Source: Cryptomeria japonica | Taxonomy: Eukaryota > Streptophyta > Pinopsida > Cupressales > Cupressaceae | Length of the DNA: 64,000 bases | Reading direction: 5' to 3' | Assembly: GCF_030272615.1 (NCBI RefSeq) | Contig: NC_081406.1 | Location: 266,024,192-266,088,191, forward strand | In this document: positions 21,012 to 33,301 of the stretch, piece after piece | Position numbering within the stretch: position 1 is the first letter of the stretch | How the letters are laid out: each line of letters begins with the position of its first letter | Position numbers and translations under genes: made by a program | The notes under the pieces: model-generated | Seen by the model: the letters and a program-made list of their open reading frames with translations, nothing else | Database searches by the model: none | Told to the model about the DNA's origin: nothing

Positions 21012-22589
21012 ATGATGCATTCATTTCATAGATGTGATAATGGGTTAGCTTCCCTTGTTTCAATTTTTCTTTCTCCTAAAGAACCTCCCCCCATCTATAA
21101 CAACATTTTAGTGCCTAAAAGAGTTTCTATCAATCCCTTTGAGACTCTCCCATGCTCTAAGGATGAAGACTTTAAGAGTGATCTTGACAATCCTCCTAAA
21201 ATGTGCCCTTCCTATTTAGCTATCCTAGAGGAAGAGAATGATATCATAAACACCTTTCTTAATGTTACTTCACCTTCCCTACAGGATGCCTCTCTAAGTG
21301 AAAAGGTATTGATGGACATTGACTTATTTTCTCCTAAAGTTGGTCCTTCCAATGGGGGCATGTTAGTGCAACAAGAGGTTATGAACACTTCTTTCAAAGA
21401 TCTCCTTCCTAAGCATGAATCTTTGGAGAAATATGTTCACGTTCCTTCTAAAAAACACTCCCTTCATGAGGATCCTTTTGTGCAAGAAGATGACATTATC
21501 CCTACATTTCCTAGTGATGGCATTTCCTTTTCCAACAAAATCCCCAGTCGAAATGATGAATTAATGATAAATGCTTACCCTTCTCCTAAAGTTTGTCTTA
21601 CCCATAAGCATCCCTTACAGAAAGAAGATGAAATAATAAGCAATTTCCTTAATTCTCTCTCCCCTAAAGATCATATTGAACATATTTTGAGGAAAGAGGA
21701 TGAGTTTAACACATCTATTGATGCTCTCCCTCCTAAGGATGAGGAATTAATAAACAATGTTATCTCCTCTCCCGAAATTAACAATACTTCAAACATTCCT
21801 TTCAACCACTTCACTATTTGGGATGAACCATTAGAAGAAGGTGTAGATTATTCTCTCTCCCTTGATAATTTCTCACCTTCCTTGAATCTCAATTATTCTC
21901 CCTCTAAAAATAAAGCATCTCCCTCTCCTCAACTTGGTTCTACTCATAAGGAAACTTTAGAGAGTAATGTTGATCCTTCTCCTAGAGAGTTTATTCCCCA
22001 TGTAGATCCTTTGATGATAAAGGATGATATGACCTTTCCTAGTATTACTCTTCCTACTAGAACATCAATTCCTATCCCTTGTATCTCTCCTAAAATTGAT
22101 TTGATTCGTGATAAGATTTCAGTGCAAGAGAAGACTATCAATAATTCTTCCAATGCTTTTGTTCATTTCTCTAAACCATCCTCAATCAATTTGATACATG
22201 TGAATGAAACACCTAACAAACCTCTCTTCACTGTCCAAGGTGCTTGTCCTTCTCAAAATTCTCAACCTTTAAATAAGCCTATCTTAGTGGTTCAAGGTGG
22301 TTATGCTAATGATTCTTTTTGCACTCCTAAGAAACCTGTTATTACTGTGCAAGGAGGTTATTCTTCTAAGAGCCCTTATGAGTATGCTAAGCAACTAACT
22401 AGAGAGAGTTATAATGCGGTTGCTCATACCTATAACACAAGAAACAATAGGCAACCTAATCCTCCTCCAGTTATCCCTTCCCAACCAATTCTTCCTCAAG
22501 CTCCTCGTATTTCACAAATGCTTAGTAAGGACTATGATCTCATAGAACAACTAAAGCTACCCCTGCTAAGATATCCCTTTGGGATTTGA
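21012..22589 (+). pseudogene. G0 gag-like Ser/Pro-rich protein (525 codons)
   Basis: ATG 21012 opens an uninterrupted 525-codon frame. The first 400 residues are low-complexity, rich in Ser, Pro, Asp, Glu and Lys, with imperfect repeats spaced about 30-35 residues (SPKV...KEDEIIS, LSPKD...KEDEF, LPPKDEE). From about residue 400 there are three short repeats ending in VQGG or VQGA (PLFTVQGA, PILVVQGG, PVITVQGG). Then come YAKQLTRESYNAVAHTYN and a Pro-rich linker. At about 22555 a one-base frameshift leaves the ORF ending LPLLRYPFGI. The next frame there reads KATPAKISLWDLI, the linker seen before the protease in Tat/Athila-type elements. So gag and protease were one polyprotein. No classical capsid domain or zinc knuckle is seen. 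Confidence 0.7.
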
Positions 22590-24106
22590 TCCAAACTTCT
22601 TCCGCTCATCATGGAATGTTACAAGATGCCTTGAAAGATTTGAATGTTCCTCCACCTAATACATCTAGTAATATAGTATCTTTGGTTAACTCTGTGATGA
22701 ATCCTAAAGCTCAAATTGTGTTTACTCAAGATGAATTGCCTACTAGTGAAATTCAACATCAATATGATCCCTTGATGATTGTGGTTATCATAAATGACAC
22801 TGCTATAAGATGAACATTGGTAGATAATGGTTTTGGCCTTAATGTGTGTAGCATTAATATATTACATAAGATGAATGTGGATACATCCCTTATTGAGCTT
22901 GACTCTCGTCCCATTCGAGGCTTTGATAATGTGGCTAAGTCTTCATTAGGTGTTATCACCTTACCCATCACAGTGGGACCTGTTACTTTGCCTACTCCTA
23001 TCCATGTCATGTCGGGAAATCTAACATACAACTTGTTATTAGGGAGACCTTGGATTCACAGTATGCAAGCTGTCCCCTCTACATTGCATAGACAAGTTAA
23101 ATTTATTTATAACAATAAGACATATACCTTGATAGGTGATACTAATCTTCAGGCTTGTTTGCAAACATCTACTTCCAAAGGGAGTTCTTCTAAATCTTCC
23201 TCTTCTAATGACGACTCTTTAAACAAAATACCTATGGATGAATCATCACCCTCTGATAATCAAAATTCTTTGGATGAATCTGAAGTTCTTGAAGAAGATT
23301 CTTCTCAACTGGAATCTACACATGAAAAGACTTTTGATCCTAAGAAGGTTCTCGCAGAAGACGATTAGGGATCTCTTGATTTTAATCCCACCTTTGTAGG
23401 TGAGTATAGGGTTCCTCCTAGAGAGCTTAAAGTTAAAAAGAAGGAAGAAACTAGAGATCAATCAGTCTTACTTGAACCTATGAGCAATAATTTTGTGGCC
23501 ACTTCTCAAACTTCTTCTCCTCACACCTCTAGTTCTGAGGAATTTGATTCTTTGTCTTATGAAAAACCACCTTTTCTTTCTGAAATGGCTAATCGTTATG
23601 GTCGTGGTTTTCATATTTTGGCTAAGAGTGGCTATAGTGGAAATGGTTGTGGCGCAAATGAACAAGGAATTAAAGTTCCTTTAGAACATAACATGCATGA
23701 ATATTCATTTGGACTTGGATATAATCTTTCTAAGCCCACCAAAGCATCTAAAAGACCATCTCTCAATGTGAATGCTATATTTAGTAGTGATGATGATCTC
23801 ACTTCAACTAAATCATCTTCTACTTCTATCAACTCTCATTCCCCTCATAAGGAAATCTTGGCGATGGACAAATCTCTTTATGAATCCCCTCAAATTTCTA
23901 AATCCACTTATGAATCTTTATCTCCTATTCATCATAAAGTCCTTTCCTCTAGGGATAAGGCTCTAATAAATTACACTCATCCCTCTTCTAAGAGTTCTTG
24001 TGACTTTTCTTCTTCAATTTTATACATGTTGTTGATCTCACTTATAGTTGAGCATTTAGCATGTCATATTCAAATACCTCATTCAGTCTATCATGTCTTT
24101 AAATAA
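22556..24106 (+). pseudogene. G0 retropepsin-like protease plus G-patch domain
   Basis: Continues the gag-like frame after the frameshift, with in-frame stops at 22811 (TGA) and 23366 (TAG). The protease domain spans about 22740-23150: VDNGFGLNVC holds the catalytic Asp (usual DNGSG), followed by NLLLGRPWIHSMQAVPST, the usual C-terminal flap and dimer region. After an acidic Ser-rich linker comes a clear G-patch (about 23590-23730): FHILAKSGYSGNG, NEQGIKVPL, then FGLGYN, matching the Gly spacing of the family. G-patch domains bind nucleic acid; in betaretroviruses one follows the protease. The frame ends at 24106 with no RT. The two stops suggest this copy is dead. Confidence 0.8.
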
Positions 24107-25092
24107 CATTAATGGCTATTATGTTGCTCATCATTATGTGACATTGGTAGCTCATTTACTGGGGGCTCATTGTCATTCATGATGGTACAATTTCAAGTGC
24201 AATCATATTTTTGAAGCAACATAATAGCCTAATTTTCTATGTTATCTCTTGTTCCTATGGGGACAAGAGTGATTTCATACATCTCTTCTTTTTATGGTTA
24301 AAATTTCCCTTTGGGGTACTAGTGTGGAAATATTGATCATCTTTTCTTTAGAATCCTCTTTTCCTAGATATGGGAGAAGATATTCTCTTTCTTATCCTAC
24401 CCACTTCTTGTGGGGAGCGTTTTACATACACTAATGTCTTGCTTGCATGAACTCATCTCAGTATGTAGTACATTTTGCTTATGTCTAAATCTCTCCCTAG
24501 AAGATTGGGTAAGTCCTTCTCATTTGGAGGCAATGATCTTTTCTTATTTTTATCTAAGGATCCACTTTTTCCTATTTCGTGGATGGTGTGAACTTCATTA
24601 CTTGATGTTATTCCTTGTATGCATTTGTTGTTGTTTGTTCAGGGATTCTCTCTTACAAGAGGTGTAAGTCCTTGACTACAACCTCTTTTGCACTTGGTAA
24701 AATACATCCATAATGAATTCACTCTCCCTATTGGGTTAAAAAGAGCGTCATCCTTCATTAAGAATCACTTTCACCTCGCAAAAGAAGGAAGTATTGCATT
24801 CTTATTCTCTTCTTTGTCTTATTCTAGAAGATGTTATATTTGTCTAAGACAATTCCTCTCGGGGATAGGTGTCTTTTGTATAAAGAACTCTTCTCCTCTA
24901 AGGATCTCCTTTACATATATTACAAGATATCCCTTTTCAACTATCTTATCCTTGCTTAAAGAGTGCAAAACTCTCTTGCTTGGATCTATGACATTGTTGC
25001 ATTTTTGGGGTATCTTCTTTTGTGATGAAGGTAGGTATCCTTGTTCTACTTTGCTTATGACATAAACATTACACTTTTTGAGCAATGGGTCA

Positions 25093-25190
25093 TTCTCGGA
25101 ACCAGAGCACAGACTCTTAGAGTGAGATGTCTCCATTTTTCTTTTATGCAAGGTGATTATTCTCGGAACCAGAGCACAGACTCTTAGAGC
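25093..25190 (+). repeat. Tandem duplication in G0 3' region
   Basis: The segment ATTCTCGGAACCAGAGCACA...GAGATGTC (about 39 bp) occurs twice, about 57 bp apart, with one difference. Confidence 0.8.
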
Positions 25191-25337
25191 GAGATGTCAC
25201 GTTTTTGTACTATACATATACAGGTTGTAGCATACTCGGGCATAGACTCCTATGAGGTGCTTCTAACCTCCCTGGCACACACATGCACGAGGTTGAGTGG
25301 AACTAGCGGCATAAGGCTAGACTTTCTCACTCTCCTC

Positions 25338-25427
25338 CCTTACATGGATCACCTAGACAGACTCTAGGGGCTAGTTTTCCATGTCCTTTTTCCCATGGAT
25401 CACCTAGACAAGATCTAGGGGCGAGAA
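25338..25427 (+). repeat. Second short duplication in G0 3' region
   Basis: ATGGATCACCTAGACA followed by TCTAGGGGC occurs twice, about 55 bp apart. A third partial copy (CATGGATCACC) begins near 25457. Confidence 0.7.
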
Positions 25428-25963
25428 GTCCATGTTTTCTCTCTCACTATTCTTCTCATGGATCACCAATGTGTGTGTTCATGCTTTTTTTTCCTTTCTT
25501 TTCTTCTCTTTGCATTTTGTTTCCATTTACATCCTTCATCTTGTGTTAGAGAACTCTCAAATCCTCACACTCTTTGTTGTGTTGGAATTGAGATTTAGTC
25601 CTCTTTCTTACCAAATGATTCTCCATTAGTTTTTGATCTCATATCAAATCTTCTTGTGAGCATTTGTCATCAATATTCTTTAACAATTTGAAGTGGTAAA
25701 CATGATACCCTGTTTCAACTCACTAAAATTAGCAAGCCGAAACAGGGGGGGGCATATAGCTACCCTCGAATTTTCATCACCTTCCTTAGTAAGCATTAGG
25801 TGATTTTGTGATCTAACGTGTGTTTTGTAGGGTGCGGTTCCTAACTGTGTACTGCAGATACCGCTGGGGGCTTCGTTCGACAGACTTATGGATATATCCT
25901 TTTTCAAATAATGTTTACTTTTCTGTACTTTAGCTTGCATATGCACGTAGTGTTCATATGACC

Positions 25964-25981
25964 GCTAAAGTGGGGGCTAAA
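25964..25981 (+). other. G0 polypurine tract
   Basis: GCTAAAGTGGGGGCTAAA directly before the 3' LTR. Confidence 0.75.
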
Positions 25982-27704
25982 TGTAGCGTTGTAAATTGTA
26001 CGCACTTGCTAGGGTGGTACAATTTCACACCTAGTTTAGCACCTGCCTTGGCGCATTTTGCATTTTGCATTGCATTTCCCCTTTAGCACTTAATTAATTA
26101 AATTAATTAGGTCTAAGGTTCTATTTTATCATCTCCTAAATCATAAAGTTGGGCCCTTTCATTAAAGTGTGCCCTTTTCATTTTATTCCTCCAATACATC
26201 ATTTAATCAAAAACCCTAATTAGGTCCTATTTTGAACTTGGGGGCTTGATTTCGGGGGTCAAAACATCTCGAAATCACCTGTAACTTCGGGATTCTCTCT
26301 AAAATCATCATATCTGACGGCCCTGAAAATTTGGTGAAAAGTTGTCGGGACCATGGCGCCCGGAGAGGACCATGGCACCCGGAGTGCACATGGTCTCGGA
26401 CATTTTTCCCGAAATTTTAGGAGCGCGATCCAATCATAAAATAAAGCTTAACCCCAAGAAATTGGTGAGAGATTCAATCTCTAGGTCGGCCAAAAGTTGA
26501 AATTAAGACCTAGGGTTTCATATATAAGAGCTCTCTTTCTTCATTGGAAAGGATCCGAATTTTGGCTTTCAAGGACCTTCTATGCAGCGAAAGAGTAGAT
26601 CTTTGAAGACTTCAACAACATTCAACATCCATCCATCAAGCATTCATCAATTTCATTCATCCATTTAGGGCTTTGAAGACATTGAAGAGCAATAGGGGAT
26701 TACCGACTGAAGATTGGCTTGTACCCCTCCCTTGGGGTTGGGTATGATTTCATGTTGTTTTCATGTCTTTGCATAAGCCTCATTATATCATTTGTATTCA
26801 TGCTTTAGATCACTTTGCATCTTGATTTGGAGCATTTACATTATCATTTACAAGCAATTAGGGTTTACTTTCTAGGTTGCTCTAGTTTGCTTACTTGCAT
26901 TTTAGGATCTTGCACACACATAAGGTCTACACACACATTACTTTTACAATACAACTTGGCTATTCGTGGAGGTGGAAATCACCGAAGCGGGGGTTTGACT
27001 AAGGCAAAACCCTATATAGCCGCCCACCATACTCTTTTTAGATATAAGTGTAGGTTTCAGGATTCGGACGACGCCGCAAGTTGCAGATCCGGGAGAAGCA
27101 GACCGAGACAAACCTTCATACCAAATTTCAGAGCAAAAGACCAGGACAGGGGCGTGGGGCACCCTGGTCCTGCCAGGACAGGGGCGCTGGGCGCTCTAGT
27201 CCCTGGGACAGGGGCGGTGGGCGCCCTAGTCCCTGGGACAGGGGCGCTGGGCGCCCTGGTCCTTCTGTCAGACAGCAATTTTTAGCATTTTTGACAGCTT
27301 TTCAGGTTGCAAAACAGCAGTTTCAGGAGCAGTTTCAGGGGCAGAATCAGGACAGTGGCGCTCGCGCCCCCGTCCCAAACATTTTCACTCAGATTTTAAC
27401 TCCAGGTACGCATTTGCATTCTTGCCTTGTCCTTGTGTTTACACCTTTCCATTGTTTAATCTCAATTCTGCAATCTTGTTATTAGTTCATACTTACACTT
27501 TAGGGTTAATAGTTGAACCTGCATCATTCTATCTATCATTTGCAACAAAGGAATAGAAATCCTAATAGGTATCTCGTGGCTCTCTCTTCCACAAAAAGAA
27601 GTAGCCAATTGTGTGATACCTCTAGGCTCTTTCGTATTCCACAAGTGTGTGATTGAAAGTGAGATTAGGGCATGTTTGCTTAGTGTCACTTTTTCCCCCG
27701 CACA
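25982..27704 (+). repeat. G0 3' LTR
   Basis: Starts TGTAGCGTTGTAAATTG and ends CCCCCGCACA. It is nearly identical to the 5' LTR. Differences include a 4-bp indel near 26096, an extra copy of GGACCATGGC(G/A)CCCGGAG near 26350-26385, and a fourth minisatellite unit at 27140-27264. Confidence 0.94.
27140..27264 (+). repeat. GC-rich dyad minisatellite, 4 units (3' LTR)
   Basis: Same unit as at 20134-20227 but with four copies; the extra unit is 30 bp. Confidence 0.8.
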
Positions 27705-27709
27705 GCAAG

Positions 27710-30121
27710 TTACTAATTTCCCAACATAAAATCAACACCTAGTTCAGAATTATCCTCGACATTATTCTTAGAGCCAAATATTATTACCCACCACAGGCAA
27801 TTTCCTAACTTACTATTTAATTCAAAATTATTTACTCCTAAAACAATCATTGATAAAATTAAATTAATTATATATACATAGGGAAAGTTTATTTTCCTTT
27901 AGAAATATCAATAACTTTGTATATATCATCAAATTTTCAGACAACTATTTTCAAGATCTAACATAGATGTAACTTTCAAATGTGTGGAAAAGCCCTGAGA
28001 ATTTCAAAAAGAGAATATATCGTAAAAAATGACGTGATAATTTTATAAGAAAAAAATATAATTGAATTCTTATAAAAATGTAATACAAAAAATATCTCTT
28101 ACTTATCATAATAACCTTTTACATAATGAAAATGATTTTTATATAGATCTTTATGTTGATAAATATGTGGAGATTTTTTTGTTGGTAAATATTTGGATAT
28201 TTTTCTACACACACGTGATATATGCATGTTCTCACTACTTAGACTTTATTGAAAAGACTAGGTAATTTATAATAGTAGGGATTGAAAGTGATTTAAATCC
28301 TCCACTTAATTTTTTTTCTTTTTGGATATAGGCAATGATGGGATATTGAAGGTTACGTTAATTGACAAAAAGATTTAGGTATTGCCAACTTTTTTGGATA
28401 TTTCATATTACGTCATTTATTGGTTTACAATTTCCTCATTAGGTGATATAAAGTGTAATTGTCTTGGTAGGTTTTATATTGAAATAATTATAATTATGAA
28501 TAAAGAGATATTTATGTAATATAATAGTTAGTTAGGTCTTGAATGGGATGAAGACACACGATTAATATAGGAGTTAGGTTTTGAAAGGAATACAGTGAAA
28601 TTGTTTAGGGCTTTTTTTGATAGTATGATTAGAATCTATAAAGTATTGAAATTTTATTTTTTATTTTTTATTTATTTATAGATTTGGTCTTTTAAGCGTG
28701 GAAATGAATTTGATTTGTTGGATTTTTATTTTTTTATTTTTAGAATTGGTCTTATAAATTACTAATTATTGAAAGTTGTTGGTTTTGGTTTTTTTATATT
28801 TGAATTTGTATTAGGGTCGGTAGTCTTACAAACTTATTCAGGGAATTTGTTAGATTGTGAGGATTATGTTCTCTTTAGTTAGACCCTTAATAGATTGACT
28901 TTATGACTTTGAGTTAAAGATCAAGCTAGTTTGTAATGGGTTGAGATTGAATGTATTTAAATATGACAACTAATTACACATATTAACATAAATGTGCATG
29001 AGGTTGGCTCATTATGACAAGTAGCAGGGAGTTAGAAAAACTTAGTCTTGATTTGATATTTGAAAGTTCAAGGTCTAGATCCACAACTCAAAAGTGATAT
29101 GATTTAAGTATACACTTGCATATATCATTTGAAGTGACACATGCGTGATCTAGGTATTATAGCCAAATCTTCGAGGATGAGTGATAAAGGGATCAATATA
29201 TGGTAATATCACAAGTCATATTCATGAAAGAATGTGTCACATGTATACTTGTTATTTATACAAGAATATGTCACTCTTACACTTATTATTCCATTTGGGA
29301 CTCTCTAATAAAAGTGGGCCTATGACATTAGGGGAAAGGGTGTGGATATGCAATTTTTGTTATATTTTTTCCCATTTTGATGTGCATGTGAACTACTAAG
29401 GAGATGTGCATCAAAGTAAACAATTGGGTCAACATACAAATAAATATTTTTCAAAGACTTAACGATTAAAATTTGACCAAAATATGCAAATCATTCTTCA
29501 ATTTTTCTTGCAATGAGTACATAAAAATTACAAAATAGAAGACCATGCAATGAGTAGCATCTATCAAACACTTAAAAAATGACACCGAATACAACTTGCT
29601 AAAAGGAAGAATCTAAGAAAAAATTAAAAGGATAAGGATGAAATACTTTACCTATTATGGAAGTGATATAAGTTTTGACTATGTGAAAAGGGCTATTAAC
29701 AAGTGGATAAGATGCTAAAGAAATCCAACCATGTAAAAAAAATGTTGACTTTCTATAAAAAATTCCCTTTAGGGTGGGAATGCATATGAGTTAGTCACTA
29801 CATAACATAACTCAAAAATGAATGTTAGTGATGCATATTCTACCCTTCAATTGGTTCCATAGAAAATATGCAAGGAATTATATGAAAGGAGAAAAAAGAT
29901 GTGCTAAAAAATTGTATACATGGTAAAAGGTATAATCAAGTCATAAAGATACAAAGACATAGGAAAGGTTGTGATCATGAAAGCATATGGAGGATGGACT
30001 AAACAAGATTTTCCATATTGTTTTCCGTGGAGAAGGAAAATAGTGGTAGTTGTAGACACTAGATAAGGATCATGCATGCACTAGTAAAATGTAAGAGATA
30101 ATTATGTAACAAGGATTACAA
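27710..30121. other. AT-rich spacer without recognised genes
   Basis: About 2.4 kb of AT-rich DNA. I see no open frame with a domain signature, no LTR boundary and no RNA gene. Confidence 0.6.
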
Positions 30122-31962
30122 TGTTGCAGATTTGGTGTTGTCATTGATGTCAATTGGGCATTGTTGTAAATATAGTGTTGTCATTGATATAAACTCATGA
30201 TATGATTGTTGCAATATGTTGTGTTGCAAATATAGATCAAAGTGTTATATTTTGATGTCAACACTATGATGGTGAATGTTCATGTTTGAATGTCCAAAAG
30301 GGGTGATTGTTGTTGTTGAGACAATAGTGTGTTCAACCTATAATTATATGCTTGATTGTTAATGGTTGGATGTCAAATTATGTGATTCTCTAAAGTTCAT
30401 GTTTGGATATCAAAATGTTCCTTATTAATAAAGTGTTGTATTGATACCAAGTATGTCATGCCATTTTTTGTGTCTCTAGCTCAAGAGATTGTACCACCTT
30501 TCTCTACAAATGAAGATATGACTTTGTGGTTGGGAAGTAAGACAAAGAAGGACATTGAGTTTGTATGCTTCTCATTCCAGGTCACAAAAGTCTATACAGT
30601 CATGTTTAGGGCTTGCTAAGTTGAGACTATTTGTTGCTTCTCAAGATGGGTCAGAGGAATGCTCCACACTTCTCTACATTCAAATTTGGCTCTTGCGCTT
30701 TGGATAAATTTCTGATATTGTTTTTATATTGCTTCTCTTCAAAGTTTCAAGTGTTCAAGTGTACTGCAAGTACGAACCTAATTGTTATATCTCATGACTA
30801 TGTTGTCTAGTGTGCATGTGATGATTGGTTTCAATGTCTACTAGTTTGTGCTAGCTAAATTGAATGTGACAATATAAAATTATGGTACAATATTGATATT
30901 GTATGTGATATAATTTTGTTATTTGCTTCACACTATGGTTCCTGATATTTCTGGAACTAGTTGTTGACTAGAGTGGACATTTAGAAGGTTAATTAGTTGT
31001 CTAGTTGACCTAGTATATATGTGTTAATGCTTTATGGTTTGTGTCGGCATAGAGAGGTGTGCTAATAATTTTTGGGTCTATTATATATCTTGCCTTGGTC
31101 CGCATTTACTTCTCTTCCACCAATTTGGGACCGACCTCCTTGGGGGATGCGTGTTTTATCTTGACCAACTTGAAGCATGTGCACTACCTTGTTAATGTTA
31201 TTACAAGCATAGAGATGTGTTCTAAGTTGAATTAGGTCCTTTTTATCCTTTGAATTGGACCTCAGTTGTTCTCTTCTCTCTATGGATGTTCTTGAGGTTG
31301 ACCTCTTTAGGTGATGCATGTTTCATGTTCATATGCTTCATCTTCGCTGACTTGGAGAGTTTGGTGATGCTTGTGGATGATATAATTGGAAGATCAAATA
31401 ATTGCAAAGTGTGAGGTTGTAGTGTATGATTTGTGAAGTGTGTGCAAAAATTAATGCATACCAAAAGCTATGAGATGAAGGTACCTATCTAATAAGACTT
31501 GAAGTTTATTAAAGTTAGTCGAAGGTAGTTGATGGTGTAGAAGTTTTGCAACAAAAAATCATCAATCATTCACGATACTCGAAGGTTGTAGCCTCTTCTA
31601 TAAATGTTGTAATCATTAGGAAGTAGTGAACTTCCTTTGGTTGAAGCCATAAAAATGTTATTCAGGGATTTGTAGCATCCTTGGGTTGTAGCCCTAAAAC
31701 AAAGTTGTAAATTTGTTTTTATTATTGTGAGGCTAGATTTGGATAGTAGCTCCAAGTAGCTTGTTCACTATGGTTTTTCCCTTGTTTTTTCCCACATAAA
31801 TATGGTTTTCTCCTGTGCAATGGTGTTATATTCTTTGTTCTTTCAATTTTTTATTGTTTTTTATCTAATGTAAGAAGTATTTGGTTTTTAGTGGTGCTAA
31901 AGGGCTTGATATTTGGTCGAGTATTGATCCACCCCCCTCTTAGTATTTAGATGTGTCTAACA
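30122..31962 (+). repeat. C3 5' LTR, start uncertain
   Basis: It ends GTGTCTAACA before a weak primer site. Two starts are possible: TGTTGCAGATTTGG at 30122, which parallels the TGTTG...TTGTCATTGATG start of C1 and N2, or TGTTGTTGTTGAG near 30309, which follows a purine-tract-like CCAAAAGGGGTGAT. The terminal stem GTATTGA/TTAGTAT near 31921-31947 pairs only with several G-U pairs. Confidence 0.6.
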
Positions 31963-32019
31963 AGTAGCATTGGAGCCAAGTTCCTTGGAAGAAGCCTAAC
32001 AACTTGAGGAAGATCTAGG

Positions 32020-32935
32020 ATGGCACAAGAAGGATCTCACAAGGCACCTCTGTTTAATGGAACAAACTATAATTTCTGGTAGGTAAGGATGGAATCCTAT
32101 TTGACCTTATTAGAGTGTAGTGTTTGGTAATCTATCGAGAATGATTATACTCCTATTGCTCCTCCAACTAATTTGGTTGAGATCAAGGCATATGAAAACA
32201 ATGATAATGAAAATAATGTCAGTTTGAGTGGATTAGTTGATGCAAAGCTTATAAAGACGATGCATTTTGATACTGGAAGATATGTTTGGAAGAAGCTTAG
32301 TGGTATTTAAGAAGGAGATACAAAAGTAAATCAAGCCAAGTTGTATATATACAGAGGTAAATTTGGAATCCTAACAATTTTAGAAGATGAAGATATTGTT
32401 AGCTATATACTCTAAGTAAATGAAGTTGTTAGTGTAATCAGATGTCTTGGAGAAGAATTGAAAGAACCAGTTGTGGTGCAAAAGGTACTTATGTCTCTTC
32501 CCAAATCCTATAGTCCTAAAGTGTCTTCACTTGAGGAAGCTAGAGATTTAAATAAGTTTTCAATGGATCAACTATTTGGTGCACTTACTACTTTTGAATT
32601 GAGAGAGTTTGATATGGAAGCCCCTAAGAAAGAAGCTACTTTTAAAACTAGTAAAAATAATAATAATGATGCATTTGACTAGAGCAATGGTTCTGATGAA
32701 GAAGAAGAAAACTTTGTTAGAAATTTGAAGGGCAGTGACAAATACAAAGGTAGGTTACCTTTCAAATGTTTTAATTTTAGCAAAATTGCTCATTATGCTT
32801 CTAATGTCCCTATAAAGAATAAAAAAATAGTAACAACAATTTCAAGAGAAACAAATTCAAAAGAAGTCTATAATCCAAAGGAATTTGTTCCTCTTCATAT
32901 GATAAGGATTTTAGTGTTCTTGATGATGATAAATA
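32020..32935 (+). pseudogene. C3 gag pseudogene
   Basis: ATG 32020 opens MAQEGSHKAPLFNGTNYNFW and then a TAG. Gag continues in the same frame with further stops (after LECSVW, after KKLSGI, after YIL and at 32680). It includes LPKSYSPKVSSLEE and LTTFELREF, typical of the plant Copia gag domain. The zinc knuckle near 32770 is ruined (CFNFSKIAHYASN lacks two Cys). A frame change near 32890 shifts the reading into the protease frame. Confidence 0.8.
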
Positions 32936-33301
32936 AGAAACTCTTTTCATGGCCCTGAATATTGGAAACAATGTTGTTAACCCCAAAACAGGTGTGAAGA
33001 AGATTGTTCTTAAAGATTTTAATCCTATCAAGATGTCTTTCACTCCAAAAGATGATAATAATATTGAAAGGTCTGTGATAGTGTGAACTGCCTTTCATGC
33101 AAAAAAAATAAAAAACTCTTGGGTGATTGACAGTGGTTGTTCCAACCACATGACTGGTCATAGAAGTAAGTCCATAAATCTTAAGAAATGTAATGGAGGA
33201 TTAGTTAATTTTGGGGACAATTCTTATGCAAATATTTGTGGAAAGGACACAATAACTATTAATAGAAAGAACAAGATAAAAGATGTTCTCTATGTTAAGG
33301 G
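32890..33301 (+). pseudogene. C3 protease and pre-integrase start
   Basis: Continues in the next frame (SSYDKDFSVLDDDK, stop, ETLFMALNIG). It contains the protease motif WVIDSGCSNHMTG (near 33120) and reaches DVLYVKG, where N3 is inserted. Further stops lie near 32935 and 33085. Confidence 0.8.

Larger units (their letters stand above)
24107..25963 (+). other. G0 3' non-coding internal region
   Basis: About 1.9 kb without convincing coding sequence where RT and integrase would normally lie. It holds two short tandem duplications (25093-25190 and 25338-25427) and a hairpin near 25709-25748 (CCCTGTTTC/GAAACAGGG). Short frames such as 24688-25065 show no domain. Confidence 0.6.
18998..27704 (+). 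mobile_element. Non-autonomous Gypsy-type LTR retrotransposon G0
   Basis: An 8.7-kb element with LTRs of 1.67 and 1.72 kb and perfect target duplications GCAAG (18993-18997 and 27705-27709). The internal 5.3 kb codes for a Pro/Ser-rich gag-like protein, a retropepsin-like domain and a G-patch domain. RT, RNase H and integrase are absent. The LTRs look about 97% alike over the first 125 bases, apart from small indels, so it is probably the youngest insertion in the window. The segment before the protease and the DNG motif resemble Tat/Athila-type Gypsy elements. Confidence 0.92.
30122..33301 (+). mobile_element. Copia element C3, 5' part
   Basis: LTR, weak primer site, gag, protease and the start of the GAG-pre-integrase domain of a Copia element. 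It is interrupted by N3 at 33302 and resumes at 41317. The target copies AAGGG (33297-33301 and 41317-41321) are perfect. Removing N3 restores DVLYVKG-LKHNLLRV, the normal pre-integrase motif. C3 is old and heavily decayed. Its 3' end is missing, so its own target duplication cannot be checked. Confidence 0.85.

Noticed and set aside
24410-25151. Several short ORFs in the G0 3' region
   Set aside because: No domain, both strands equally open, and short duplications explain part of them.
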